Shown in pieces: positions 16,932-25,335 of a stretch of DNA of 64,000 nucleotides; the stretch's first letter is position 1; each line of letters starts with the position of its first letter. Position numbers and translations under genes: made by a program. This stretch comes from Pseudomonas congelans (GTDB lineage Bacteria > Pseudomonadota > Gammaproteobacteria > Pseudomonadales > Pseudomonadaceae). The stretch covers positions 251,671-315,670 of the forward strand of contig NZ_FNJH01000005.1 in NCBI RefSeq assembly GCF_900103225.1, in the 5' to 3' direction. The notes beneath the pieces were generated by a model. That model saw nothing but the letters and a program-made list of their open reading frames with translations, was not told where the DNA came from and ran no database searches.

Positions 16932-17567
16932 TCAGCTGCGGTGTCGCGACTCCACTGCCTTGCGCAGGGTGTCGATGAGGGCCTGGATACGTGCGTGCTG
17001 CATCTTCATGGAGGCCTTGTTGACCACCAGACGCGAGCTGATGGTTGCGATCAGTTCCTGGGGCTCGAGGCCGTTGGCGCGCAAGGTATTACCGGTGTCG
17101 ACCACGTCGATGATCTTGTCTGCCAGGCCAATCAGCGGCGCCAGCTCCATGGAGCCGTACAACTTGATGATATCGACCTGGCGGCCCTGCTCGGCGTAGT
17201 AACGCTTGGCAACGTTGACGAACTTGGTCGCCACGCGCAGACGGCCCTTGGGCTCGACCGCACCGATAGCGCCCGCCGTCATCAGCTTGCATTTGGCAAT
17301 CTGCAGGTCGAGCGGCTCATACAGACCCTGACCGGTGTATTCCATCAACACATCCTTGCCCGCGACACCCAGATCGGCGGCACCATGCTCGACATAGGTC
17401 GGCACATCGGTGGCACGCACGATCAGCAGGCGCACATCGGCCTGAGTCGTGGGGATGATGAGCTTGCGGCTCTTGTCCGGATTCTCGGTCGGCACGATGC
17501 CCGCTTCAGCGAGAAGCGGCAGAGTGTCGTCAAGAATACGGCCCTTGGACAGTGCGATGGTCAACAT
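16932..17567 (-). CDS. hisG: ATP phosphoribosyltransferase, short form
   Basis: HisG performs the first, committed step of histidine synthesis, joining PRPP and ATP. The protein is 211 residues and ends soon after the PRPP-binding block (VVDTGNTLRANGL), with no C-terminal ACT-like regulatory domain. Short HisG enzymes need the HisRS-like HisZ subunit for activity and histidine feedback; hisZ is not in this window and must be elsewhere. It lies 154 bp behind murA. Confidence 0.95.
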   Translation of the reverse strand: MLTIALSKGRILDDTLPLLAEAGIVPTENPDKSRKLIIPTTQADVRLLIVRATDVPTYVEHGAADLGVAGKDVLMEYTGQGLYEPLDLQIAKCKLMTAGAIGAVEPKGRLRVATKFVNVAKRYYAEQGRQVDIIKLYGSMELAPLIGLADKIIDVVDTGNTLRANGLEPQELIATISSRLVVNKASMKMQHARIQALIDTLRKAVESRHRS

Positions 17568-17682
17568 GGGAAACGTAAGTCCTTATCAGGAAACTTTTGT
17601 CACGACGCAAGCGGCGCATGACAACCCTCAGGCCTGTCGACCTGAAGTGAAACGAATCAGAAATCACACCCGCGACAGAAAC

Positions 17683-17715
17683 AGGCGGCCCCGATGCCAA
17701 CGGCATCAGGGCCGC
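17683..17715 (-). terminator. Strong hairpin between murA and hisG
   Basis: GCGGCCCTGATGCC and GGCATCGGGGCCGC form a 14-bp stem with one mismatch around a three-base loop, five bases after the murA stop. The following bases, CTGTTTCTGTC, give a weak T-tract, so this may be a partial terminator that lowers hisG relative to murA. Confidence 0.55.
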
Positions 17716-17721
17716 GTGCTG

Positions 17722-18987
17722 CTAGCCCGGAACGCGGCGGATCTTGGCACCCAGCATTTGCAGCTTCTCTTCGATGCACTCGTAACCACGGTCTATGTGG
17801 TAGATGCGGTCGATCAGCGTGTCGCCCTGGGCAACCAGCGCCGAGATCACCAGACTGGCCGATGCACGCAGGTCGGTTGCCATGACTGGCGCGCCCTTGA
17901 GCACTTCGGTGCCGGTAACAATGGCGGTGTTGCCTTCGACCTGTATCTGAGCGCCCATGCGGTGCATTTCATACACGTGCATGAAGCGGTTTTCGAAGAT
18001 GGTCTCGATGACCGCCCCCGTGCCTTCGGCAATCGCGTTGAGCGAAATGAACTGCGCCTGCATGTCGGTCGGGAACGCCGGATAAGGCGCGGTACGCACA
18101 TTGACGGCCTTCGGACGCTTGCCGTGCATGTTCAGCTCGATCCAGTCTTCACCGGTCGTGACTTCGGCACCCGCTTCCTGAAGCTTGAGCAGCACAGCCT
18201 CAAGGATGGTCGGATCGGTGTCCTTGACCTTGACGCGACCGCCGGTAACGGCAGCGGCCACCAGGTAAGTGCCGGTCTCGATACGGTCAGGCATGACCTT
18301 GTAAGTGGCCGGGCCCAGACGCTTGACGCCATCGATGGTGATGGTGTCGGTACCTGCACCGTGAATCTTGGCACCCATTGCGATCAGGAAGTTGGCCAGA
18401 TCGACAACCTCGGGCTCGCGCGCGGCGTTCTGCAGCACGCTGCGACCGTTGGCGAGGCTGGCCGCCATCATGATGTTTTCAGTACCGGTCACGCTCACGG
18501 TATCGAAGAAGAAGTTGGCACCGCGCAAGCCACCCTCGGGTGCCTTGGCCTTGATGTAACCGCCTTCGACATCGATGATCGCGCCCATGGCTTCAAGGCC
18601 ACGGATGTGCAGGTCGACCGGACGCGAACCGATGGCACAACCACCTGGCAGAGCCACTTCGGCCTCGCCAAAGCGAGCGACCATCGGGCCCAGCACCAGA
18701 ATCGACGCACGCATGGTTTTCACCAGTTCGTACGGGGCGACCAGAGTCTTGATGGTGCGCGGGTCGATTTCGACACTGAGCTTTTCGTCGATCACAGGCT
18801 CGATGCCCATGCGGCCGAACAGCTCGATCATGGTCGTGATGTCGTGCAGGTGCGGCAGGTTCTGAACGGTAACGGGTCCGTCCGCCAGCAAGGTGGCGGC
18901 AAGGATCGGCAGGGCAGAGTTCTTTGCCCCGGAAATGCGAATTTCGCCATCAAGACGAACGCCGCCGGTAATAATCAATTTATCCAT
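17722..18987 (-). CDS. murA: UDP-N-acetylglucosamine 1-carboxyvinyltransferase
   Basis: MurA transfers enolpyruvate from PEP to UDP-GlcNAc, the first committed step of peptidoglycan synthesis and the fosfomycin target. The 421-residue protein has the N-terminal GAKNSALPILAATLLADGPV and the catalytic cysteine in GGCAIGSRPVDLH (Cys117), so it has the fosfomycin-sensitive form of the loop. The start is an ATG at 18985-18987. The bolA-like gene lies 22 bp upstream in the same direction. Confidence 0.97.
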   Translation of the reverse strand: MDKLIITGGVRLDGEIRISGAKNSALPILAATLLADGPVTVQNLPHLHDITTMIELFGRMGIEPVIDEKLSVEIDPRTIKTLVAPYELVKTMRASILVLGPMVARFGEAEVALPGGCAIGSRPVDLHIRGLEAMGAIIDVEGGYIKAKAPEGGLRGANFFFDTVSVTGTENIMMAASLANGRSVLQNAAREPEVVDLANFLIAMGAKIHGAGTDTITIDGVKRLGPATYKVMPDRIETGTYLVAAAVTGGRVKVKDTDPTILEAVLLKLQEAGAEVTTGEDWIELNMHGKRPKAVNVRTAPYPAFPTDMQAQFISLNAIAEGTGAVIETIFENRFMHVYEMHRMGAQIQVEGNTAIVTGTEVLKGAPVMATDLRASASLVISALVAQGDTLIDRIYHIDRGYECIEEKLQMLGAKIRRVPG

Positions 18988-19009
18988 TAGAGTCTCGACA
19001 CCAATTGGC

Positions 19010-19249
19010 TCAGGTACGCTCGGCCCATGCAGCGCGGCTGAAAAATTTCATGGTCACCGCGTGGATGCTGCCATCGGCAATCCAGGGGTTCAGATGGGTA
19101 TAAATCTGTTGCTGACGTTTGACAGGGCTCAGGCCGGCCAACTCGTCGCTGATGATGTTCAGCTGGAAGTTGCAGCCTTCGCCTTCGACTTCCACTTTGA
19201 TTTCCGGCAGCTTTCCTTCAAGGAAGCTTTTAACTTCTACGGCCTGCAT
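19010..19249 (-). CDS. ibaG: BolA-family protein IbaG (YrbA)
   Basis: From the ATG at 19249 the protein has 79 residues: MQAVEVKSFLEGKLPEIKVE, then GCNFQLNIISDELAGLSPVKR and IHAVTMKFF, the compact BolA fold. A longer frame to 19297 has no family support. BolA-type proteins bind monothiol glutaredoxins and iron-sulfur clusters; IbaG has been linked to acid stress. The place just before murA and behind the mla operon is the same in E. coli. Confidence 0.92.
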   Translation of the reverse strand: MQAVEVKSFLEGKLPEIKVEVEGEGCNFQLNIISDELAGLSPVKRQQQIYTHLNPWIADGSIHAVTMKFFSRAAWAERT

Positions 19250-19295
19250 GCTTAACCTCGATCGGCGCTGTACGCGCGCGGGTCTGGCATCATAC

Positions 19296-19352
19296 AAAAA
19301 AAGCCCATGTTATGCGAAGCCTGACAAGCAGGTCCCGGATAAAGGGCTTTTT
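19296..19352 (-). terminator. Probable mla operon terminator
   Basis: Past the mlaB stop, AAAAAGCCC pairs with GGGCTTTTTTT around a long insert that contains its own hairpin (CCTG/CAGG). The T-run lies on the minus strand, in the direction of the operon. Confidence 0.55.
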
Positions 19353-19364
19353 CGATAGTGCCTT

Positions 19365-19670
19365 TCAGTGGGCGTCCAGCAGCTCGGTCAAACCTGATAC
19401 GCGGGCTATCTGGCGCATGTCTTCGGGGAGCGAGCGGACTGTCATCGACTTGCCTGCATCCCGGGCATCGCGCATGAACGCCAGCAACAAGGCCAGGCCA
19501 ACGCTGCTGGACTTCTCGACACCCGAGCAGTCAAGCGTGAGATCTGCCAGATCACCGGACTTGATCAGTGCCGCACCCTGCTTGCGCAATTGCGGCCCTG
19601 TGCGGTAATCCAGCACACCGATCAGCCGGAGCTCACCCGGCCCGACAAGGCGGACGGCAGATTCGGTCAT
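19365..19670 (-). CDS. mlaB: STAS-domain protein MlaB
   Basis: The 101-residue protein is one STAS domain, with the conserved LTLDCSGVEKSSSVGLALLL block. MlaB is the small cytoplasmic subunit that binds the MlaF ATPase and stabilises the MlaFEDB transporter for phospholipid trafficking across the periplasm. Its ATG overlaps the mlaC stop by four bases. Confidence 0.92.
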   Translation of the reverse strand: MTESAVRLVGPGELRLIGVLDYRTGPQLRKQGAALIKSGDLADLTLDCSGVEKSSSVGLALLLAFMRDARDAGKSMTVRSLPEDMRQIARVSGLTELLDAH

Positions 19671-20317
19671 TGCACCGGCTTCTGCGTGGCATCAACGGTC
19701 GATTTGGTCTTGGCCACTTCGCCAGCCCAGTTGTTGATGGTGGTATCCAGGTTGTTGCTGTTGCGCTGCATGGCATCGGCGAACTGATCACGGAACAGCT
19801 TGCCGATATTGATGCCGTTGATGACAACGTTACGCACTTTCCACTCGCCGTTCAGCTTGACCAGCGTGTAAGAGACCGGATAGACCGCACCGTTGTTGCC
19901 CTTGACCTGCATGTCCACGCTGGTGCGGTCATCGCCTTCGTCCTTGGCAGGTGCGACGGTGATCCCCTGGTTGTTGAATTCCAGTAAGGCATTGCCATAG
20001 AACTGCATCAGGCTGCGCTTGAAGTTTTCCTCGAAACGCTTCACCTGTTCAGGGCTCGCTTTGCGGGAGTACTTCACGGTCATGATGCTTTTGGAAATGC
20101 CATCGGCATCCACGACAGGACCGACAATGCGGTTCAGTGCATCATAGAACGCGCTTGGATTGGCTTTGTACTGCTCGCGATTGGTCGCCAGGTCACTCAA
20201 CAGTTCCTTGGTAGTGCGCTCCACCAGGTCATGAGCCGACGGGGTCGCCGCAGCATTCGCCAGCATTGGCAGAGTGGCCAGCAATACCAGCAGGCCACGG
20301 CGCAGAATAGAGATCAT
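19667..20317 (-). CDS. mlaC: Periplasmic phospholipid-binding protein MlaC
   Basis: The 216-residue protein has a cleavable signal (residues 1-22, RRGLLVLLATLPMLANA). The mature part has the MlaC/Ttg2D fold, with SKSIMTVKYSRKASPEQVKRF and YPVSYTLVKLNGEWKVRNVV. It ferries phospholipid between the outer-membrane MlaA complex and MlaD. In Pseudomonas the operon was first named ttg2 for toluene tolerance. It starts 10 bp after mlaD. Confidence 0.95.
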   Translation of the reverse strand: MISILRRGLLVLLATLPMLANAAATPSAHDLVERTTKELLSDLATNREQYKANPSAFYDALNRIVGPVVDADGISKSIMTVKYSRKASPEQVKRFEENFKRSLMQFYGNALLEFNNQGITVAPAKDEGDDRTSVDMQVKGNNGAVYPVSYTLVKLNGEWKVRNVVINGINIGKLFRDQFADAMQRNSNNLDTTINNWAGEVAKTKSTVDATQKPVQ

Positions 20318-20327
20318 TTGAAGCTCC

Positions 20328-20795
20328 TCACTTGGCGTCTTTACTAACAGTATTGAGCAGGAATTTTCCGATCAGGTCTTCCAGCACCAGCGACGACTGC
20401 GTGTCATGGATAGTCCCGCCATCCTTGAGCAACTTGTCATCACCGCCGACGCTGAGACCAATGTATTTTTCACCCAGCAGACCGGCAGTCAGAATCGACG
20501 CAGTCGAGTCCGAAGGCAGGTTATCGACCTTCTTCTGAATCTCCAGCGTGACGCGACCGGTGAAGGTATCGCGATCCAGATCGATCGCCGTCACTTTGCC
20601 GATCGTAACGCCAGCCATGCTTACCTTGGCTCTGACAGTCAAACCGGCAATATTGTCGAAGTAGGCATAAAGTTTATAGGTATCGGTGCTCGCGCTTGTG
20701 CTCAGACCACTGACTCGCAGGGCCAGCAGGAGCAGAGCCAGTATCCCCGCCAGCAGGAACAGACCGACTCCGGTTTCGATGGCACGGTTTTGCAT
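20328..20795 (-). CDS. mlaD: MCE-domain substrate-binding protein MlaD
   Basis: From the ATG at 20795 the protein has 155 residues: an N-terminal membrane anchor (about 8-28, TGVGLFLLAGILALLLLALR) and one MCE domain (about 40-120, LTVRAKVSMAGVTIGKVTAI). The MlaD hexamer forms the periplasmic ring on the MlaFEDB complex. The start overlaps the mlaE stop as TGATG; a longer frame reaching 20939 lies inside mlaE and is not used. Confidence 0.95.
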   Translation of the reverse strand: MQNRAIETGVGLFLLAGILALLLLALRVSGLSTSASTDTYKLYAYFDNIAGLTVRAKVSMAGVTIGKVTAIDLDRDTFTGRVTLEIQKKVDNLPSDSTASILTAGLLGEKYIGLSVGGDDKLLKDGGTIHDTQSSLVLEDLIGKFLLNTVSKDAK

Positions 20796-21592
20796 CAGAA
20801 ATCTCCAAACATCAAAGCGGTCAAAATAAAGTCCAGTCCCAGCACGGCCAACGAGGCGTATACGACGGTTCTGGTCGTCGCGCGACTGATCCCCTCGGAA
20901 GTAGGATCGCAATCGTAACCCTGGAAAACGGCAATCCATGTCACCACGAATGCAAATACGACGCTTTTGATCACCCCATTGAGCACATCGTTCGTGAAAG
21001 AAACGCTGTTCTGCATGTTCGACCAGAAAGAACCGTCATAGACTCCCAGCCAATCGATCGCTACCCAGGAAGCGCCCCAGATACCGACCACGCTGAAAAT
21101 CATTGCCAGAATCGGCAACGAAATGAACCCGGCCCACAGACGCGGCGCAACAATGTACTTGAGCGGGTCGACGCCGATCATTTCAAGGCTCGACAGCTGC
21201 TCGGTGGATTTCATGTTGCCGATCTCGGCGGTCAATGCAGACCCTGCACGACCGGCGAACAGCAAGGCAGTCACCACAGGACCGAGTTCACGCAGCAGGG
21301 TCAGGGCAACCATCTGGCCGACCGCCTGCTCCGAACCGTATTTGGTCAGAATACTGAAGCCCTGCAGCGCCAGCACCATACCGATGAACATGCCGGACAC
21401 CACAATGATGACCAGCGACATGACACCCACCGAATACAGCTGCCTGACCAGCAGTTGAAAACTGCTACCCGCACCGCCGCGACCGAGCAGGGCGTGAACC
21501 AGAAACAGACCGGAACGCCCCAGGACAGTAACAATATCAATGGCCGAGCGCCCCAGCAGGCGGACCCGGTCCATCAGTGACTTATTGCGCAT
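20795..21592 (-). CDS. mlaE: Phospholipid ABC transporter permease MlaE
   Basis: The 265-residue membrane protein belongs to the MlaE/YrbE family: five to six helices, with the ELGPVVTALLFAGRAGSALTAE-like coupling region (conserved E, P and GR) in the middle and GFISLPILAMIFSVVGIWGA further on. Together with MlaF it forms the inner-membrane core. One-base overlaps at both ends (with mlaF and mlaD) mark tight coupling. Confidence 0.95.
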   Translation of the reverse strand: MRNKSLMDRVRLLGRSAIDIVTVLGRSGLFLVHALLGRGGAGSSFQLLVRQLYSVGVMSLVIIVVSGMFIGMVLALQGFSILTKYGSEQAVGQMVALTLLRELGPVVTALLFAGRAGSALTAEIGNMKSTEQLSSLEMIGVDPLKYIVAPRLWAGFISLPILAMIFSVVGIWGASWVAIDWLGVYDGSFWSNMQNSVSFTNDVLNGVIKSVVFAFVVTWIAVFQGYDCDPTSEGISRATTRTVVYASLAVLGLDFILTALMFGDF

Positions 21593-22401
21593 CAGCGCTT
21601 CCCCAATAGATCTTCGCGAAAATCCGGCGCCGGATAGTGGAACGGTACAGGGCCGTCAGGCTCGCCGGTCATGAATTGACGAATACGTGGATTGTCCGAG
21701 GACATCAGTTCCTGAGGCGTACCCTGCCCAAGCACCTGCCCGTCGCCGACAACATATAGATAGTCGGCAATGCTCGCAGTCTCGCTGAGGTCATGGGACA
21801 CCACGATACTGGTGATACCCAACGCATCGTTGAGCAGCCGGATCAGACGCACCAGTACCCCCATCGCAATCGGGTCCTGCCCGACAAAGGGCTCGTCGTA
21901 CATGAGAATCTGCGGATCGAGAGCGATGGCACGCGCCAGCGCGACACGACGCTTCATGCCGCCCGACAATTCGTCCGGCATCAGTTCCACCGCGCCGCGC
22001 AGACCTACGGCCTGAAGCTTGAGCAGAACGATGTCGCGGATCATTTCTTCCGGCAGCTCGGTGTGCACGCGCAGTGGAAAGGCGACGTTTTCGAAAACAT
22101 CCAGATCGGTAAACAGCGCGCCGCTCTGAAACAAAACGCCCATCTGCTTGCGGGCATCGAACAGATCACTGCGCGACAGCTCCGGCAGATTCTGGCCGTT
22201 GACCCACACCTGCCCTTCGCTCGGGCGCAACTGGGCACCCATCAGGCGCAGCAGGGTGGTCTTGCCGCACCCTGACGGCCCCATGATCCCGGTGACCTTG
22301 CCGCGCGGAATACGAATATCAACGTTATTGAAAATGCTGCGCGCACCGCGTTTGAAAGACACACCTTTCAACTCGACCGCATAGGCGTCATCAGGACTCA
22401 T
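21592..22401 (-). CDS. mlaF: Phospholipid ABC transporter ATPase MlaF
   Basis: The 269-residue ATPase has Walker A GPSGCGKTTLL, the Q-loop in GVLFQSGALFTDLDVFEN, signature LSGGMKRRVALARA and Walker B LMYDEPFVGQD. It is the first gene of mlaFEDCB and powers lipid movement between the two membranes. It is divergent from kdsD with a 304-bp gap. Confidence 0.95.
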   Translation of the reverse strand: MSPDDAYAVELKGVSFKRGARSIFNNVDIRIPRGKVTGIMGPSGCGKTTLLRLMGAQLRPSEGQVWVNGQNLPELSRSDLFDARKQMGVLFQSGALFTDLDVFENVAFPLRVHTELPEEMIRDIVLLKLQAVGLRGAVELMPDELSGGMKRRVALARAIALDPQILMYDEPFVGQDPIAMGVLVRLIRLLNDALGITSIVVSHDLSETASIADYLYVVGDGQVLGQGTPQELMSSDNPRIRQFMTGEPDGPVPFHYPAPDFREDLLGKR

Positions 22402-22705
22402 CTAAACTCCTTGCGATACAGCTTCCGCCTCGAGCCGCCGATTTTTGAACACCGGCAGGCTGCCCAGGCGGGCCGAACAGGCCGCGAACTATATCACCGC
22501 AACCACCCGCCCCCAAGAAGAGAACCAAGCGGTTCAGGTATTCGCTGAATTATTCTGCACCACAATGTCATGGCCACAGGCTTGAATACAGACCTGCAAG
22601 TGCGTAGGAAATTCGTTTAAAAACAACACAACGACGATCAGACGTGAGGGAATCGTTCATTACCGCTATAATCGCCGCCTTTCAGCAGGCTGACCCTTTC
22701 CAGAC
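22402..22705. promoter_or_regulatory. Divergent control region of mla and kds-lpt operons
   Basis: No gene was seen in this 304-bp gap. A perfect TATAAT at 22667-22672, about 34 bp before the kdsD ATG, is the best promoter element for the rightward operon, but lacks a clear -35. The middle (22540-22640) is A/T-rich and should hold the leftward mlaF promoter, which I cannot place precisely. Confidence 0.45.
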
Positions 22706-23680
22706 ATGAACCAATCCAGTGACCTGATCCAATCGGCGCAACGCACCATTCGCCTTGAGATAGAAGCCATACAAGGCTTGCTTGAACGTCTTGACGGCGA
22801 CTTCGTGCGCGCGTGCGAAATGATCCTCGCCAGCAAAGGGCGTGTGGTTGTGGTCGGCATGGGCAAGTCCGGACACATCGGCAACAAGATCGCTGCCACG
22901 CTGGCGAGCACCGGCACCACCTCGTTTTTCGTGCATCCGGCCGAAGCCAGCCACGGCGACATGGGCATGATCACCCGTGATGACATCATCCTGGCCCTGT
23001 CGAACTCCGGCAGCACCAACGAAATCGTCACCCTGCTGCCACTGATCAAGCGCCTGGGCATAAAGATGATCAGCCTGACCGGCGATCCGGAGTCCATTCT
23101 GGCCAAGGCTGCCGACATCAACCTCAACGCCCATGTGGTGCATGAGGCCTGCCCGCTCAACCTGGCACCGACATCATCGACGACCGCCGCACTGGTCATG
23201 GGCGACGCCCTTGCCGTGGCGCTGCTCGACGCACGCGGTTTCACCGCCGAAGATTTTGCATTCTCCCACCCGGGTGGCGCCTTGGGTCGCCGCCTGCTGC
23301 TCAAGGTCGAGAATGTCATGCACTCCGGCGAATCACTGCCCAGCGTGCAACGCGGCACCCTGCTGCGCGACGCCCTGCTTGAAATGACTCGTAAAGGTTT
23401 GGGCATGACCGCCATCGTCGAAGCCGACGGCACACTGGCCGGCATCTTCACGGACGGTGACTTGCGCCGGACACTGGACCGCCCTGTCGATATCCGCCAG
23501 ACCATCATCGACGAGGTCATGACGCTGCATGGCAAGACCGCCAATGCCGAGATGCTCGCCGCCGAGGCGCTGAAAATCATGGAGGACAACAAAATCAGTG
23601 CGCTTGTTGTCGTAGACCAGAACGACCGCCCGGTTGGCGCATTCAACCTGCAGGATCTCCTGCGCGCAGGCGTCATGTAA
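22706..23680 (+). CDS. kdsD: Arabinose-5-phosphate isomerase
   Basis: KdsD converts ribulose-5-phosphate to arabinose-5-phosphate, the first step towards Kdo of the LPS inner core. The 324-residue protein has a SIS domain (about 40-180, with VVGMGKSGHIGNKIAATLAS and ALSNSGSTNEI) and two CBS repeats (about 205-265 and 270-324). It is the first gene of a gapless run ending in lptB, and its stop overlaps the next ATG as TAATG. Confidence 0.96.
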   Translation: MNQSSDLIQSAQRTIRLEIEAIQGLLERLDGDFVRACEMILASKGRVVVVGMGKSGHIGNKIAATLASTGTTSFFVHPAEASHGDMGMITRDDIILALSNSGSTNEIVTLLPLIKRLGIKMISLTGDPESILAKAADINLNAHVVHEACPLNLAPTSSTTAALVMGDALAVALLDARGFTAEDFAFSHPGGALGRRLLLKVENVMHSGESLPSVQRGTLLRDALLEMTRKGLGMTAIVEADGTLAGIFTDGDLRRTLDRPVDIRQTIIDEVMTLHGKTANAEMLAAEALKIMEDNKISALVVVDQNDRPVGAFNLQDLLRAGVM

Positions 23681-24219
23681 TGGAAAACGAAATAATGAAC
23701 CAGGATCTCATGCAACGCGGCAAGGCCATCAAGCTGGCGGTCTTCGACGTCGATGGCGTGCTGACCGATGGCCGCCTTTACTTCATGGAAGATGGCAGCG
23801 AGATCAAGACATTCAATACCCTCGACGGCCAAGGCATAAAAATGCTGATAGCTTCGGGCGTCATCACAGCGATCATCAGTGGCCGCAAGACCGCGATAGT
23901 CGAGCGCCGAGCGAAAAGCCTGGGCATTGAACACCTGTTCCAGGGACGTGAAGACAAGCTGGTGGTGCTGGACAAGTTGCTTGCAGAACTCAATCTGAGT
24001 TACGAACAGGTCGCCTATCTGGGTGATGATCTGCCAGACTTGCCCGTCATCAGACGCGTCGGCCTGGGCATGGCAGTGGCCAATGCGGCCGGCTTTGTAC
24101 GCGAGCATGCACACGGGATAACCAGGGCGCGAGGCGGCGAAGGCGCGGCGCGCGAATTCTGCGAACTGATTCTGAGTGCGCAAGGCAACCTTGAAGCGGC
24201 TCACTCCGCCTATTTATAG
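23680..24219 (+). CDS. kdsC: Kdo-8-phosphate phosphatase
   Basis: KdsC removes the phosphate from Kdo-8-phosphate. It is a small HAD-type phosphatase without cap, with the nucleophile motif VFDVDGVLTDG, threonine/serine block IISGRKTA, and YLGDDLPDLPVI holding the metal-binding aspartates. The ATG at 23680 overlaps the kdsD stop; a second ATG at 23695 gives 174 residues, closer to the usual length, so the start is not settled. The enzyme acts as a tetramer. Confidence 0.94.
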   Translation: MENEIMNQDLMQRGKAIKLAVFDVDGVLTDGRLYFMEDGSEIKTFNTLDGQGIKMLIASGVITAIISGRKTAIVERRAKSLGIEHLFQGREDKLVVLDKLLAELNLSYEQVAYLGDDLPDLPVIRRVGLGMAVANAAGFVREHAHGITRARGGEGAAREFCELILSAQGNLEAAHSAYL

Positions 24220-24227
24220 AAGCCATT

Positions 24228-24800
24228 ATGTTCACTAAAAAAATTCGCAAGTTCCTGCTTCTCGGGGTACTGGCGCTGCTGCTGGCAGCGGTCGGCTACT
24301 GGAACATCAGCCCTGAAAGCTTTATGGATCAACCGGTCTCGACGGTCGACGACACGGTCATCGACTACTATGCAATCAACGCCCACAGCGTTCAGTACCT
24401 GCCCGACGGCAAACTTCAGTACGACATGACCTCCGACAAGGTTGAGCATGTGAAAGCCACTGACGTGACCCTGTTGACCACGCCCGACCTGCATATGTAC
24501 CGCGGCGGCGAGTTTCCCTGGCACGTGCAGAGCAAGAAAGGCGAGGTTTCGTCCGGCGGCGACCAGGTCGAGCTGATCGATTCGGTTCGCGTCGAACGTA
24601 CCGATGAAAAACAACGTACGACTATTATCACCAGTAGTCGCATGACCGTATTCCCTCAGAAGCAATATGCGCAGACCGACCAAGACGTTAGAATCGACGG
24701 CGCGGGCGGTGTGACCACGGCCAAGGGAATGAAAGCGTATTTGAAAGACAGCAGGATGGACCTGCTGTCCAACGTAAGAGGACAGTATGAGGCTCGTTAA
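24228..24800 (+). CDS. lptC: LPS export protein LptC
   Basis: The 190-residue bitopic protein has one N-terminal membrane helix (about 7-25, KFLLLGVLALLLAAVGYW) and a periplasmic beta-jellyroll (DUF1239) that takes LPS from LptB2FG and passes it to LptA. The overlap with lptA is 14 bases and with kdsC the gap is 8 bases. The length and layout match other Pseudomonas LptC. Confidence 0.93.
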   Translation: MFTKKIRKFLLLGVLALLLAAVGYWNISPESFMDQPVSTVDDTVIDYYAINAHSVQYLPDGKLQYDMTSDKVEHVKATDVTLLTTPDLHMYRGGEFPWHVQSKKGEVSSGGDQVELIDSVRVERTDEKQRTTIITSSRMTVFPQKQYAQTDQDVRIDGAGGVTTAKGMKAYLKDSRMDLLSNVRGQYEAR

Positions 24801-25335
24801 AACTCTTCCTTTATTGCTCGGCCTGGGCGCAGCACTGGGAAGCGCGAGCGCCTGGTCCCTGCCAACCGACCGAGATCAGCCTATCCACATCCAGTCTGAC
24901 GATGCTCAGCTCGATGACAAGAAAGGCGTGGCGACTTACAAGGGCAATGTCATCATCACTCAGGGTTCGATGAAAATCACGGGCAACACCGTGACGATTA
25001 CTCGTAATGCCCAGGGCGAAGTCGATGTATTTACCTCCGTCGGCAATCTGGCCTACTACGAGCAGAAGCCTGCCGTGGACAAACCGATCGTGCAGGCCTA
25101 TGCCGTCACCATCCAGTATTACGCCGGACAGGACCGTATCGTCCTGATCGACAAGGCCAAGGTCATCAATGACGGCAACACCTCGGAAGGCGAGAAAATC
25201 GTCTACGACACGGTCAGACAGGTCGTCAGCGCCGGTCGTGCCAATGGCGGTGCCAAGGTGACCACACCACGTCCGCGTATCGACATGGTCATCCAGCCGA
25301 AAAAGAAAACCGATCAACCTCAGAAGGCCCAGTAA
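24787..25335 (+). CDS. lptA: Periplasmic LPS bridge protein LptA
   Basis: The 182-residue protein has a signal peptide (about 1-23, LPLLLGLGAALGSASAWS) and the OstA/LptA beta-jellyroll, starting DQPIHIQSDDAQLDDKKGVA, that oligomerises head to tail to form the LPS bridge to LptDE. The basic tail (PKKKTDQPQKAQ) is common in pseudomonads. It is followed at once by lptB. Confidence 0.94.
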   Translation: MRLVKTLPLLLGLGAALGSASAWSLPTDRDQPIHIQSDDAQLDDKKGVATYKGNVIITQGSMKITGNTVTITRNAQGEVDVFTSVGNLAYYEQKPAVDKPIVQAYAVTIQYYAGQDRIVLIDKAKVINDGNTSEGEKIVYDTVRQVVSAGRANGGAKVTTPRPRIDMVIQPKKKTDQPQKAQ

